Positions 1 to 7,111 of a stretch of 8,377 nt of DNA are shown here, in pieces. The position numbers and the translations under genes were made by a program. The first letter of the stretch is position 1; each line of letters begins with the position of its first letter. The notes below the pieces were generated by a model. The model made no database searches. It was not told the DNA's origin and was given only the letters and a program-made list of their open reading frames with translations. This DNA comes from Candidatus Dormiibacter sp. (GTDB lineage Bacteria; Chloroflexota; Dormibacteria; UBA8260): contig JANWHI010000125.1 of assembly GCA_025450495.1 (NCBI GenBank), positions 1 through 8,377 of the forward strand, in the 5' to 3' direction.

Positions 1-183
1 GTGCTCTTCGGCGGATCGACGATCACCGGCTTCGTGCTCGCCCTGCTTGTCGGGATCGTCACCGGGACGTACAGCTCGATCTTCAACGCCAGCACCCTGC
101 TCGTCGCCTGGCAGAAATCATCCGAGCACCGCGTCGCCGGGCCGCCGCCCGGCGCGCCACGGAGGGTCGCGCGCGCGGCGTGA
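1..183 (+). CDS. secF: SecF protein translocase subunit, C-terminal end (partial)
   Basis: This is the last 60 codons of SecF, the inner-membrane partner of SecD that uses the proton-motive force to help complete Sec-dependent export. The visible part contains the family's last transmembrane segment (about residues 8 to 37 of the fragment), including the pattern [14 protein letters not shown], which matches the conserved SecF C-terminus (G-x-x-x-GTYSSIF-x-AS). After it comes a short basic, proline-rich cytoplasmic tail ending in RRVARAA. The GTG at the first base is an internal valine and not a start, because a complete SecF is about 300 residues; the gene begins upstream of the window. It stops 18 bases before rimP on the same strand, so the two are probably co-transcribed. 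SecD should lie immediately upstream, but that is not visible. Confidence 0.87.
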   Translation: MLFGGSTITGFVLALLVGIVTGTYSSIFNASTLLVAWQKSSEHRVAGPPPGAPRRVARAA

Positions 184-201
184 CCAACAATCGGTGAACA
201 C

Positions 202-666
202 GTGAATACGGTTTCCACGGAACGGCTGACGGAGCTGGTCCAGCCGTCGCTGCGCCACCTCGGGCTCGACCTCGTCGAGCTGCAGTGGCGTCCCGGCCGC
301 ACCAGCGTGCTGCGCCTGATCATCGACTCGAGCGCGGGGGTGACGCTGGACGACTGCGAGCGCGTCTCCCGCGCCGTCGGCGCGGTGTTGGATGCCTACG
401 ATCCGATCGCCGGGCGATACGCGCTGGAGGTGTCGTCACCCGGTGCGGAGCGCCCGCTGCGCAGCGAGGCCGAATGGCGGGCCGCCGTGGGACGGCGGAT
501 CAACGTGCGCCTGCGCTCCGGCGAGGCCGAGATGGTCGTGGAGGGCCGCCTGCTTCGCCTCGACGACGCCAGCGCGGACGTGGAAGCTCGCGACCGCCAT
601 CGCCGCAAGCTGATGACGCTGCCGCGAGCCGAGGTCATCGCCGCCAAGATCGTCGTCGACATCTGA
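202..666 (+). CDS. rimP: Ribosome maturation factor RimP
   Basis: RimP is a cytoplasmic 30S assembly factor that helps ribosomal proteins join the maturing 16S rRNA. The 154-residue product has the usual family length. Its signature LEVSSPGAERPL is at residues 75 to 86, closing the N-terminal alpha/beta domain, and a C-terminal Sm-like beta domain (about 93 to 154) contains RKLMTLPRAEVIAAKI. The N-terminal part has the typical LGLDLVELQW stretch. The start is GTG at 202, preceded by a weak GGTGA at 193 to 197. A GTG at 194 in another frame ends after three codons and is not a gene. The gene heads the rimP-nusA-ylxR-infB order found in many bacteria, and nusA follows after 5 bases. Confidence 0.95.
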   Translation: MNTVSTERLTELVQPSLRHLGLDLVELQWRPGRTSVLRLIIDSSAGVTLDDCERVSRAVGAVLDAYDPIAGRYALEVSSPGAERPLRSEAEWRAAVGRRINVRLRSGEAEMVVEGRLLRLDDASADVEARDRHRRKLMTLPRAEVIAAKIVVDI

Positions 667-671
667 CCGAG

Positions 672-1634
672 ATGACCGACCTCCCCGCCACGCAGCTCGA
701 CGCGGCCATCGCCACACTCCGCGAGACGACCGAGTTGAGCGACACGCGCCTCGCGGCCCTCTTCGAGGCCGCGTTCGTGGACACCTACCGGCGCCTGGTC
801 GAGGACGACGGCGCGGTGCACGCGCGCGTCGATCTCGCCGCGGGCCGCTGCGTCCTCTACCGCACCGGCGACGGCGGCGACGAAGTTCCCGTCGACGTCG
901 CCATCCCCGACTTCCCCCGCCAGGCGGCCCAAGCCGCCCGCGCGGCGGTGGCGTCGGCGCTCCGCGAGGCGGGCAAGGACCGGGTCCTGCGCGAGGCGTC
1001 CATGCACCGCGGCGAGCTCATCGACACCATCGTCGACCGTCACGGCGGCTCGGTCTGGTACCTCCGCGCCGGCGAGATGCGAGTGCTGCTGCCGCCCGAG
1101 GAGCAGGCCCAGGGCGAGGAGCTCATCCCCGGCCGCCACCTCAAGGTGATGGTGCTCGAGGGCAGGCGGCGCACCCAGGACGCCGTCGTGGTCGTGTCGC
1201 GATCTCACCCCCAGCTGCTCCGGCTCCTGCTCGAGCAGGAGGTGCCGGAGGTGGCCAACGGGCAGGTCGTGGTGCGTGGCATCGTCCGCGAGGCCGGACG
1301 GCGCAGCAAAGTGGCGGTGGAGGCGGCGGACGCCGCCGTCGACGCCCGCGGTGCGTGCATCGGGCCGCGTGGCATCCGCCACCAGGCGATCACCTCCGAG
1401 CTCGGCGACGAGCAGGTACAGATCGTAGTCTGGTCGGACGACCAGGCGACCTACATCGCCAACGCCCTGGCCCCGGCGAGCGTCCGCAGCGTGGACCTCG
1501 ACGAGGTGAGCCGGACGGCCACGGTGACCGTCGCTGCCGATCAGCTGTCGCTGGCGATCGGCCGCGGCGGCGACAATGCCCGTCTCGTCGCCCGGCTGTG
1601 CGGCTGGCGCATCGACATCGTGGGCGCGGAGTAG
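672..1634 (+). CDS. nusA: Transcription elongation and antitermination factor NusA (short form)
   Basis: NusA binds RNA polymerase and nascent RNA. It modulates pausing, intrinsic termination and rRNA antitermination. The 320-residue product shows an RNA polymerase-binding N-terminal domain (about 1 to 105, ending in FPRQAAQAARAAVASALREA) and an S1 domain (about 111 to 178). KH1 has the GACIGPRGIRHQAI loop at 227 to 240, and KH2 has DQLSLAIGRGGDNARL at 290 to 305. It stops directly after GWRIDI, so the C-terminal acidic repeats of proteobacterial NusA (about 495 residues) are absent, as in Actinomycetota. The ATG at 672 is chosen because the same open frame upstream is only a shadow of rimP and NusA homology begins here. 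No clear ribosome binding site is seen, so coupling to rimP (5-base gap) is likely. Confidence 0.96.
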   Translation: MTDLPATQLDAAIATLRETTELSDTRLAALFEAAFVDTYRRLVEDDGAVHARVDLAAGRCVLYRTGDGGDEVPVDVAIPDFPRQAAQAARAAVASALREAGKDRVLREASMHRGELIDTIVDRHGGSVWYLRAGEMRVLLPPEEQAQGEELIPGRHLKVMVLEGRRRTQDAVVVVSRSHPQLLRLLLEQEVPEVANGQVVVRGIVREAGRRSKVAVEAADAAVDARGACIGPRGIRHQAITSELGDEQVQIVVWSDDQATYIANALAPASVRSVDLDEVSRTATVTVAADQLSLAIGRGGDNARLVARLCGWRIDIVGAE

Positions 1635-1642
1635 GGGCCGGC

Positions 1643-1933
1643 GTGGGCCACGTCCCGGACCGGACCTGCGTGGGTTGCAGGCTGGTGAGACCCCGGTCCG
1701 ACCTGGTTCGCCTCGCCATCGATCGCGGCGGACAGGTTACTCTTGACGTTCGCAATCAGCTTCCTGGCCGGGGAGCCTACCTCTGCGCGGGCGGCACCGG
1801 GTGCCTCGAGCAGGCACGGCGCCGGCGAGCGCTGACGCGTTCCCTGCGCGTTGGGGAAGATGTCATCAACTACGAGGGACTGGTCGCCCTCCTCGGGGCG
1901 CCACGACGGGAGGACGAGCCATCGCCACGGTGA
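1643..1933 (+). CDS. ylxR: YlxR/RnpM family RNA-binding protein
   Basis: This is a 96-residue member of the YlxR (DUF448) family, whose Bacillus subtilis member has been renamed RnpM as a modulator of RNase P. It carries the diagnostic N-terminal RTCVGCR at residues 7 to 13 and GRGAYLC at 42 to 48, followed by a basic helix with a third conserved cysteine at 54 (GCLEQARRRRAL). The location between nusA and infB is the family's standard place. The start is GTG at 1643, with AGGGG at 1633 to 1637 as a plausible ribosome binding site. Its stop TGA at 1931 to 1933 overlaps the annotated GTG start of infB. The family is certain from the motifs. The RNase P role is known from one lineage and is only inferred here. 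Confidence 0.93.
   Translation: MGHVPDRTCVGCRLVRPRSDLVRLAIDRGGQVTLDVRNQLPGRGAYLCAGGTGCLEQARRRRALTRSLRVGEDVINYEGLVALLGAPRREDEPSPR
1908..1913 (+). promoter_or_regulatory. Strong ribosome binding site before infB
   Basis: GGGAGG lies inside the end of ylxR. It is 7 bases before an in-frame ATC codon at 1921, which is ideal spacing, but 16 bases before the first conventional start, GTG at 1930, which is long. It therefore bears directly on which codon starts IF2. Seen directly in sequence; its use is inferred. Confidence 0.55.
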
Positions 1934-3702
1934 AGAAGCTCACATTGCCGGCCACGGTGTCGGTCAAGGAGCTCGCCGAACGCCTGTCGGTCTCCGGACC
2001 TGAGCTCATCAAATACCTGATGGGCAACGGCGTGATGGCCTCCCTCAACCAGTCGGTGGACTTCGAGACCGCCGCCCTGGCCGCCGATCACTTCGGCTTC
2101 GAGGCGGAGACCGAGGCGGCGACCGCAACGGCGCCGACGAGCACCCGTCGCCGCAACCCGCTGTTCGACCTGTCGGGCAACGACCCCGGGACGCTGGTGG
2201 CCCGCCCACCTGTGGTGACCGTGCTGGGCCATGTCGACCACGGCAAGACGTCGCTGCTCGACCGCATCCGGGAGACCACGGTCGCGGCCGGAGAGGCCGG
2301 CGGGATCACTCAGAAGATCGGCGCCTACCAGGTGGAGAAGAACGGCCGCCCCATCACCTTCATCGACACCCCCGGCCATGAGGCGTTCACCGCGATGCGC
2401 GCCAGGGGCGCGGACGTCACCGACATCGCCATCCTGGTGGTGGCCGCCGACGACGGCGTCATGCCCCAGACCGAGGAGGCCATCCAGCACGTCCGCAGCG
2501 CGGAGGTGCCGATCATCGTGGCGCTCAACAAGGTCGACAAGGACGGGGCCAACCCCGACCGGGTGCTGCAGCAGCTGGCCGACCGTGGCCTGGTGAGCAG
2601 CGACTACGGCGGTGACATCACGGTGGTCCGCACCAGCGCCAAGACCGGCGTGGGCGTCGATGACCTGCTCGACATGATCCTGCTGACCGCCGACGCCGAG
2701 GTCGAGCCCAAGGCCGACCCAAGCGGCAGCGCCGTGGGCACGGTCATCGAATCCGATCGTGACCCCGGCCGCGGCCCGGTCGCCACCGTGCTGGTGCAGA
2801 ACGGCACGCTGCGCATCGGCGAGTACATCGTGGCCGGACAGGTGTACGGACGCGTCCGCGCCCTGCTCGACGAGCGCGGCGCCCGCCTCCAGAAGGCGGG
2901 GCCGAGCACGCCGGCGGTGGTGACCGGGCTCTCCGGCGTCGCCGAGGCCGGCGACGTGTTCCAGGTGATGAAGAACGAGCGCAGCGCCCGGTCGCTGGCC
3001 GAGGAGCGCGCCATCGACGCCAAGCAGCGGCTGGCCCAGCCGGTCCGGCGCATCACCCTCGCCGACCTCGCCTCGCAGGTGGCCGAGGGATCGGTGAAGA
3101 ACCTCAACCTGTCCATCAAGGCCGACTCCACCGGGTCGCTCGAGGCGCTGCGCGGCCAGGTCGAGAAGATCGAGGACCCGAGTGTCAAGGTGGTCGTGGT
3201 GGCCTCCGGGGTCGGTCCGATCGGCGAGGCCGACGTCAACCTGGCGGCGGTCACCGATTCCATCGTGATCGGCTTCAACGTGCACCCCGACGACCGCGCC
3301 AAGATCGCCGCGGACGCTCAGGGCGTCGACGTTCGCTTCTACGACGTCATCTACCAGATCACCGACGACATCGCCAACGCCATCAAGGGGCTGTACGAGC
3401 CCACCTTCATCGACGTGCTCCAGGGGCGGGCCGAGGTGCGCCAGGTGTTCACCGTCGACGGCAGGAACGCCATCGCCGGTTCCCACGTTGTCGAGGGCCG
3501 CATCCCGCGCAACTCGACCGCGGTGGTGCAGCGCGACGGCAGGCAGATCGCCCGCAGCCGGATCGCCGTGCTCAAGCGCTTCAAGGACGACGTGCGCGAG
3601 GTGGCCCGTGGCTACGACTGCGGCATCACCCTGGAAGACTTCGCCGACTTCGCGGTCGGAGACATCCTCGAGGCATACACGGTCGAGCAGCAGAATCTGT
3701 GA
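1930..3702 (+). CDS. infB: Translation initiation factor IF-2 (compact form)
   Basis: IF2 is the GTPase that brings fMet-tRNA to the 30S subunit and promotes joining of the 50S. The 590-residue product has an IF2-N module (about residues 4 to 60, [21 protein letters not shown]). A short linker follows, then the G domain with G1 GHVDHGKT (100 to 107), the switch [11 protein letters not shown]3 DTPGHEAF (146 to 153), G4 NKVDK (200 to 204) and G5 SAK (236 to 238). The beta-barrel domain II, domain III and the initiator-tRNA-binding C-terminal domain ([18 protein letters not shown]) are complete. All GTPase motifs are intact. The long charged N-terminal extension of Actinomycetota and enterobacteria is missing. 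GTG at 1930 gives a four-base overlap with ylxR. An in-frame ATC at 1921 is better placed relative to GGGAGG and would add three residues (Met-Ala-Thr). The open frame upstream of 1921 is a shadow of ylxR. Confidence 0.96.
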   Translation: MKKLTLPATVSVKELAERLSVSGPELIKYLMGNGVMASLNQSVDFETAALAADHFGFEAETEAATATAPTSTRRRNPLFDLSGNDPGTLVARPPVVTVLGHVDHGKTSLLDRIRETTVAAGEAGGITQKIGAYQVEKNGRPITFIDTPGHEAFTAMRARGADVTDIAILVVAADDGVMPQTEEAIQHVRSAEVPIIVALNKVDKDGANPDRVLQQLADRGLVSSDYGGDITVVRTSAKTGVGVDDLLDMILLTADAEVEPKADPSGSAVGTVIESDRDPGRGPVATVLVQNGTLRIGEYIVAGQVYGRVRALLDERGARLQKAGPSTPAVVTGLSGVAEAGDVFQVMKNERSARSLAEERAIDAKQRLAQPVRRITLADLASQVAEGSVKNLNLSIKADSTGSLEALRGQVEKIEDPSVKVVVVASGVGPIGEADVNLAAVTDSIVIGFNVHPDDRAKIAADAQGVDVRFYDVIYQITDDIANAIKGLYEPTFIDVLQGRAEVRQVFTVDGRNAIAGSHVVEGRIPRNSTAVVQRDGRQIARSRIAVLKRFKDDVREVARGYDCGITLEDFADFAVGDILEAYTVEQQNL

Positions 3703-3712
3703 GTGCCGCATC

Positions 3713-3737
3713 GGCTCGTTGCCGTCGCGGCGGAGCC
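3713..3737 (+). promoter_or_regulatory. Possible hairpin covering the rbfA ribosome binding site
   Basis: In the 40-base gap between infB and rbfA, GGCTC (3713 to 3717) can pair with GAGCC (3733 to 3737). Inside it, GCCG (3721 to 3724) pairs with CGGC (3728 to 3731) around a TCG loop. The 3' arm contains most of the GGAG at 3732 to 3735, which is the ribosome binding site 7 bases before the rbfA ATG. Folding would therefore limit rbfA translation. No T-run follows, so it does not look like a terminator. Short GC-rich stems arise easily by chance in this DNA, so the regulatory reading is tentative. Confidence 0.3.
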
Positions 3738-3742
3738 AGGTC

Positions 3743-4168
3743 ATGACGACCAACTTCCACAGCCACGCCCAGCACAGTTCGCGACCACCGCGCACTGAGC
3801 GGATCGCCGAGCAGCTGCGTCAGGAGATCTCGCAGCTGATGCTCACCGAGATGAAGGACCCACGCGTGCGAATGGCGTCGATCAGCGAGGTGAAGGTGGC
3901 TCCCGACATGCGCAGCGCCCGGCTCATGGTCAGCGCGGTGGGGGAGGAGCGCGAGCGCCACGCCGTGGTGGTGGCGCTGCGTGGGGCGGAGGGCTATTTG
4001 CGCGGCCGGCTGGGCGAGCGGCTCGAGAACCTCAAGACCGCGCCACGGCTGCGCTTCGAGCTCGATGAGTCGATCGCCTACAGCGTGTACATCAGCAGCA
4101 TGCTGCGCGAGCTGGACATACCGGAAGCGCGGAGTGAAGCGGAACCTGAAGCGGAGGTCACAACGTGA
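3743..4168 (+). CDS. rbfA: 30S ribosome-binding factor RbfA
   Basis: RbfA is a small KH-fold protein that binds the 30S precursor and helps mature the 5' end of 16S rRNA; in E. coli it is needed in the cold. The 141-residue product has the family's opening helix (RTERIAEQLRQEISQLM, 18 to 33), the DPRV motif (39 to 42) and the strand pair ASISEVKVAPDMRSARLMVS (45 to 64). It also has the A-x-G kink (A82 to G84, followed by YLRGRL), typical of RbfA in place of the KH GxxG loop. Before the fold is a His/Ser-rich leader, and after it an acidic tail (EARSEAEPEAE). ATG at 3743 is supported by GGAG at 3732 to 3735. The frame upstream of it is a shadow of infB. The stop overlaps the next gene by four bases. 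Confidence 0.94.
   Translation: MTTNFHSHAQHSSRPPRTERIAEQLRQEISQLMLTEMKDPRVRMASISEVKVAPDMRSARLMVSAVGEERERHAVVVALRGAEGYLRGRLGERLENLKTAPRLRFELDESIAYSVYISSMLRELDIPEARSEAEPEAEVTT
4153..4158 (+). promoter_or_regulatory. Ribosome binding site for the nrnA-type gene
   Basis: GGAGGT lies inside the last codons of rbfA, 6 bases before GTG at 4165. It is the clearest Shine-Dalgarno match in the window at good spacing, and it supports the GTG start despite the GTGA overlap with the rbfA stop. Confidence 0.7.
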
Positions 4169-5163
4169 CCGCGGTGACCACCGACTGGCCGCCGCTGGAG
4201 AGGGTGGTCGGCGACATCCGGGAAATCCTCGACCGCGCTGGAGTGATCAGCTGCCTGGCGCACAAGGACGCGGATGCCGACAGCCTGGGTTCGGCGCTCG
4301 CCTTCGCCCTCTCCATGCGCGCGCTGGGACGCGACGCGCGCGTTCTCGTGCCATCGCCGATGCCGCGCATGCTCGACTACCTGCCCGGGTTCGACACCAT
4401 CAGCGAGAGCGGCGCTGACGACGTCGGCGTGCTCTTCACCTTCGACTGCGCCACCACCGCCCGGTTCGGTGACAAGGCGGACCTCATCGGCCGGACGCCG
4501 ACGGTGGTCAACGTGGACCACCACGTCAGCAACGAGGGCTTCGGTGTGATCAACCTCATCGAGCCCGACGCCAGCGCCACCGGTCAGGTGGTGTACGACC
4601 TGCTCACCGCGCTGGGCGCACCGATCACCGCGGACGTGGCCACCAACCTGTACGCCGCGCTGTTCACCGACACCGGCGGCTACCGCCACGAGAACACCAC
4701 ACAGGCCGCGCTCCGACTCGGGGCCGACCTGGTGGCCGCCGGCGCCGACCCCGCTTGGGTGGCGCTGAAGAGCTACAACTCACGGTCGGTGTCCCAGCTC
4801 AAGCTCGAGGGGCTCGCGGTGGCCAACCTGCGCACCGAGCTCGAGGGGCGCCTGGTGTGGTCGGCGATCACCCTGGAGATGCTCGAGCAGACCGGCGCCG
4901 ACATGATGGAATCCGAGGGCGTGATCGACGAGCTGCAGAGCATCGACACCATGGAGGTGGCGCTGCTCTTCAAGGAGAACTCTCCCGGCGTGACCAAGGT
5001 GAGCGTCCGCACCCGCGAGCCGCTGGACGCGACGACGATCTGCGCCCCGTTCGGCGGGGGAGGCCACCGCCGCGCTGCCGGTGCCGAGCTCAACGAAGCG
5101 CTGGCCACCTTTGCGCCGCGAGTGCTCGAGGTGGCCCGGGAGCTGCTCCGGTCGGTGGGGTGA
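4165..5163 (+). CDS. nrnA: DHH-family bifunctional oligoribonuclease/PAP phosphatase (NrnA-like)
   Basis: NrnA enzymes degrade 2 to 5 nucleotide RNAs and dephosphorylate 3'-phosphoadenosine 5'-phosphate using Mn2+. The 332-residue product has the expected length and layout. An N-terminal DHH domain carries metal ligands in AHKDADADSLGS (H33, D37, D39), FDCA (D94), VDHH (D118 to H120) and TDTGGY (D169). The C-terminal DHHA1 substrate domain ends in CAPFGGGGHRRAAGA (293 to 307). In motif I, Ala36 stands where the family usually has Pro, but the metal ligands remain. The gene sits between rbfA and truB, the normal location in Gram-positive-type genomes. GTG at 4165 overlaps the rbfA stop and has a strong ribosome binding site. 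The family is clear. Which activity dominates (nanoRNA, pAp or a cyclic-dinucleotide product such as pApA) cannot be told from sequence. Confidence 0.9.
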   Translation: MTAVTTDWPPLERVVGDIREILDRAGVISCLAHKDADADSLGSALAFALSMRALGRDARVLVPSPMPRMLDYLPGFDTISESGADDVGVLFTFDCATTARFGDKADLIGRTPTVVNVDHHVSNEGFGVINLIEPDASATGQVVYDLLTALGAPITADVATNLYAALFTDTGGYRHENTTQAALRLGADLVAAGADPAWVALKSYNSRSVSQLKLEGLAVANLRTELEGRLVWSAITLEMLEQTGADMMESEGVIDELQSIDTMEVALLFKENSPGVTKVSVRTREPLDATTICAPFGGGGHRRAAGAELNEALATFAPRVLEVARELLRSVG

Positions 5164-5171
5164 TTCCAGCC

Positions 5172-6083
5172 GTGGTGCCGGTCAGGACCGCAACATCGCG
5201 GAGCGCGATCCTGGCGATCGACAAGCCGGCGGGGATGACCTCGTTCGATGCGGTGCGCGTGGTGCGCCGGATCTTCGATGAACGTCGCGTCGGCCACGCC
5301 GGCACCCTCGATCCCACGGCCACGGGGCTGCTGCCGATCTGCATCGGCCAGGCCACCCGGCTGGTCGACTACTTCCATCAGCAGAGCAAGACGTACCGAT
5401 GTGTCGTCCGCTTCGGCGAGCGCAGCGACACGCTCGACACCGAGGGCGAGGTGGTGAGCGGCAGCGACGCATCGGCGCTGACCGAGGTGGACGTGCGCGC
5501 GGCGGCGGCGGCATTCGTTGGCGACATCGAGCAGGTGCCACCGATGCACTCGGCGGTGCGCCACCAGGGCGAGCACCTCTATGAGCTGGCCCGCCGCGGC
5601 CAGGAGGTCGAGCGCAAGGCACGTCCCGTGCGCATCGAGAGCGTCGAGCTGATCGCGTTCCGGCCGGGGGTGCGGGCTGAGGCGGAGATCGAGGTGGTCA
5701 GCGGCAAGGGCGCGTACATGCGTGTGCTCGCCGCCGACATCGGTGAAGCGCTGGGGACGGGCGCGCTGCTTGCGTGGCTGTCGCGGACGGTCTACGGCGG
5801 GCTGCGTCTCGAGGATGCGGTCACCCCGGACGCGCTGGCCGAGTCCGACGATCCCGGCACCGCGCTGCTTCCCCCGGAGCGGGCGGTGAGCTTCCTGCCG
5901 CGCGTCGACCTGGCCCCGCAGCAGGCGACGATGATCGGGCGCGGCCAGTCGGTGTGGCTGCCCCGCATGCCCCAGCTGACCGCCGGCAACCAGGTCCGCG
6001 TGCACAGTGCCGACGGCCGCCTCATCGCCATCGGCGAGATCGCCGGCAACCTGCTGCGACCCACCAAAGTCCTCAACAGCTGA
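5172..6083 (+). CDS. truB: tRNA pseudouridine(55) synthase TruB
   Basis: TruB converts U55 in the T-loop of nearly all tRNAs to pseudouridine and also acts as a tRNA folding chaperone. The 303-residue product opens with AILAIDKPAGMTSFDAV (12 to 28) and has the catalytic motif GHAGTLDPTATGLLPICIG, with the nucleophile Asp47. KTYRCVVRFGERSDTLD and VPPMHSAVRHQGEHLYELAR follow, then KGAYMRVLAADIG. A C-terminal PUA-like domain covers about the last 65 residues. GTG at 5172 has a GGGGTGA-type site 8 bases upstream. GTG at 5160, overlapping the preceding stop as GTGA, is possible and would add four residues. Earlier in-frame sequence is a shadow of the nrnA gene. ribF follows after 4 bases, as in many bacteria. 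Confidence 0.95.
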   Translation: MVPVRTATSRSAILAIDKPAGMTSFDAVRVVRRIFDERRVGHAGTLDPTATGLLPICIGQATRLVDYFHQQSKTYRCVVRFGERSDTLDTEGEVVSGSDASALTEVDVRAAAAAFVGDIEQVPPMHSAVRHQGEHLYELARRGQEVERKARPVRIESVELIAFRPGVRAEAEIEVVSGKGAYMRVLAADIGEALGTGALLAWLSRTVYGGLRLEDAVTPDALAESDDPGTALLPPERAVSFLPRVDLAPQQATMIGRGQSVWLPRMPQLTAGNQVRVHSADGRLIAIGEIAGNLLRPTKVLNS

Positions 6084-6087
6084 GCGC

Positions 6088-7029
6088 ATGCGCGTCGACA
6101 GTGAGCTGGGCCGCAGGCAGGAGGGCGACGCACCGGTGGTGCTCACCATCGGCAACTTCGATGGCGTCCACCGCGGGCATGCGGCGCTCCTCGACGAGGT
6201 GCGGTCCGTGGCAGCGTCGAGGGGCGCGCAGACCGCCGTGCTCACCTTCAGCCCGCATCCCCGGTGCGTCCTCGATCCGCCCCGGTGCCCGGCATCACTG
6301 ACGACGCTCGCCGAGAAGCAGGACCTGCTCGACAGGTACGGCGTCGACAGGTTGGTGGTGCTTGGCTTCACCCGGGCGGTGAGCGGCTGGGGGGCTGAGC
6401 AGTTCTGCGACCTGCTGCGCGAGGCGTTTGACCTGCGCGCCCTGGTGGTGGGCTACGACTTCGTGCTCGGGCACAAGCGCCAGGGCGACATCGCGTTCCT
6501 GCGCGACTACGGGGCGCGGCATGGGATCGAGGTGGTGCAGGTCGGCGAGGTGCGCGGCGATGCGGGGGCGGTGTCGTCATCGCGGATCCGCGAGCTGGTG
6601 ACCGCGGGCGACGTTGCCGGTGCCGCGCCATTGCTGGGCCGGCCGTATTTCATGGACGCGCGCGTGGAGCATGGGGAGGAGGTCGGGCGGCATCTCGGGT
6701 TTCCGACAGCCAACCTCTCGATCGCGGCTGAGAAGTGCCTGCCCGAGCCCGGTGTGTACGCGATGTGGGTGCGTGTCGACGACGCCTGGCACATGGCGGC
6801 GACGAACGTCGGCTACCGGCCCACCTTCGGTGGCGATCGCCTCACCGTCGAGGCGTTCCTACTGGACTTCGCCGCCGACCTGTACGACCGCGACGTGCGC
6901 GCCGTGTTCGTGGAGCGGCTGCGCGAGGAGCGCAGGTACGATTCGATCGACGAGCTGGTCGCGCAGATCAGTCGTGACGTCGAGCAGGTGCGCGCGTTGC
7001 TGAGCACAACGCCGCCGCCGCAGCTGTAG
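6088..7029 (+). CDS. ribF: Bifunctional riboflavin kinase/FAD synthetase RibF
   Basis: RibF phosphorylates riboflavin to FMN and adenylates FMN to FAD. The 313-residue product has both domains. The adenylyltransferase (about 1 to 185) has TIGNFDGVHRGHAALL (20 to 35), FSPHPRCVL (54 to 62), GYDFVLGHKRQGD (122 to 134) and SSSRIREL (163 to 170). The riboflavin kinase (about 186 to 306) has GRHLGFPTANL (200 to 210), the phosphate-binding stretch, PGVYA (221 to 225) and NVGYRPTFGG (240 to 249). A short Pro-rich tail ends the protein. ATG at 6088 lies 4 bases after the truB stop without a clear ribosome binding site, suggesting coupling. It is the last gene of the operon here; rpsO and pnp, which often follow ribF, are absent. 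Confidence 0.95.
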   Translation: MRVDSELGRRQEGDAPVVLTIGNFDGVHRGHAALLDEVRSVAASRGAQTAVLTFSPHPRCVLDPPRCPASLTTLAEKQDLLDRYGVDRLVVLGFTRAVSGWGAEQFCDLLREAFDLRALVVGYDFVLGHKRQGDIAFLRDYGARHGIEVVQVGEVRGDAGAVSSSRIRELVTAGDVAGAAPLLGRPYFMDARVEHGEEVGRHLGFPTANLSIAAEKCLPEPGVYAMWVRVDDAWHMAATNVGYRPTFGGDRLTVEAFLLDFAADLYDRDVRAVFVERLREERRYDSIDELVAQISRDVEQVRALLSTTPPPQL

Positions 7030-7030
7030 A

Positions 7031-7052
7031 GCGCTACCCGGCCGGGGAGCGC
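7031..7052 (+). terminator. Hairpin just after ribF, possible operon terminator
   Basis: GCGCT (7031 to 7035) pairs with AGCGC (7048 to 7052), enclosing an A/G mismatch and the self-complementary CCCGGCCGGG. It begins one base after the ribF stop, where an operon terminator is expected. There is no T-run after it, so it could act as a U-less hairpin or a 3'-end stabiliser; this is uncertain in such GC-rich DNA. Confidence 0.4.
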
Positions 7053-7111
7053 GGACCTTCTGGATGTGTCACTTCGAGCATTGTCGACGCAGCACGTGAT
7101 TCTGGCAGCGA

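Noticed and set aside
194..205. Three-codon frame GTG-AAC-ACG-TGA before rimP
   Set aside because: Too short to support as a leader peptide and without any regulatory structure around it.
285..671. Extended nusA start at 285
   Set aside because: The added 129 codons are the Arg/Pro-rich alternative frame of rimP; NusA homology starts at 672.
396..1382. 328-codon minus-strand open frame opposite rimP and nusA
   Set aside because: Antisense shadow of rimP and nusA with repetitive Arg, Ala and Val composition.
1801..1920. Extended infB start at 1801
   Set aside because: The added codons overlap ylxR out of frame and do not resemble IF2.
1870..3795. 641-codon open frame on the minus strand opposite infB
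   Set aside because: It mirrors infB codon for codon, is extremely rich in His, Val, Gly and Asp, and has no motif. Long antisense frames are expected where third positions are nearly all G or C.
4773..6371. 532-codon open frame on the minus strand opposite the nrnA gene, truB and ribF
   Set aside because: It crosses three well-supported genes, shows biased composition and no recognisable domain, and is therefore a shadow.
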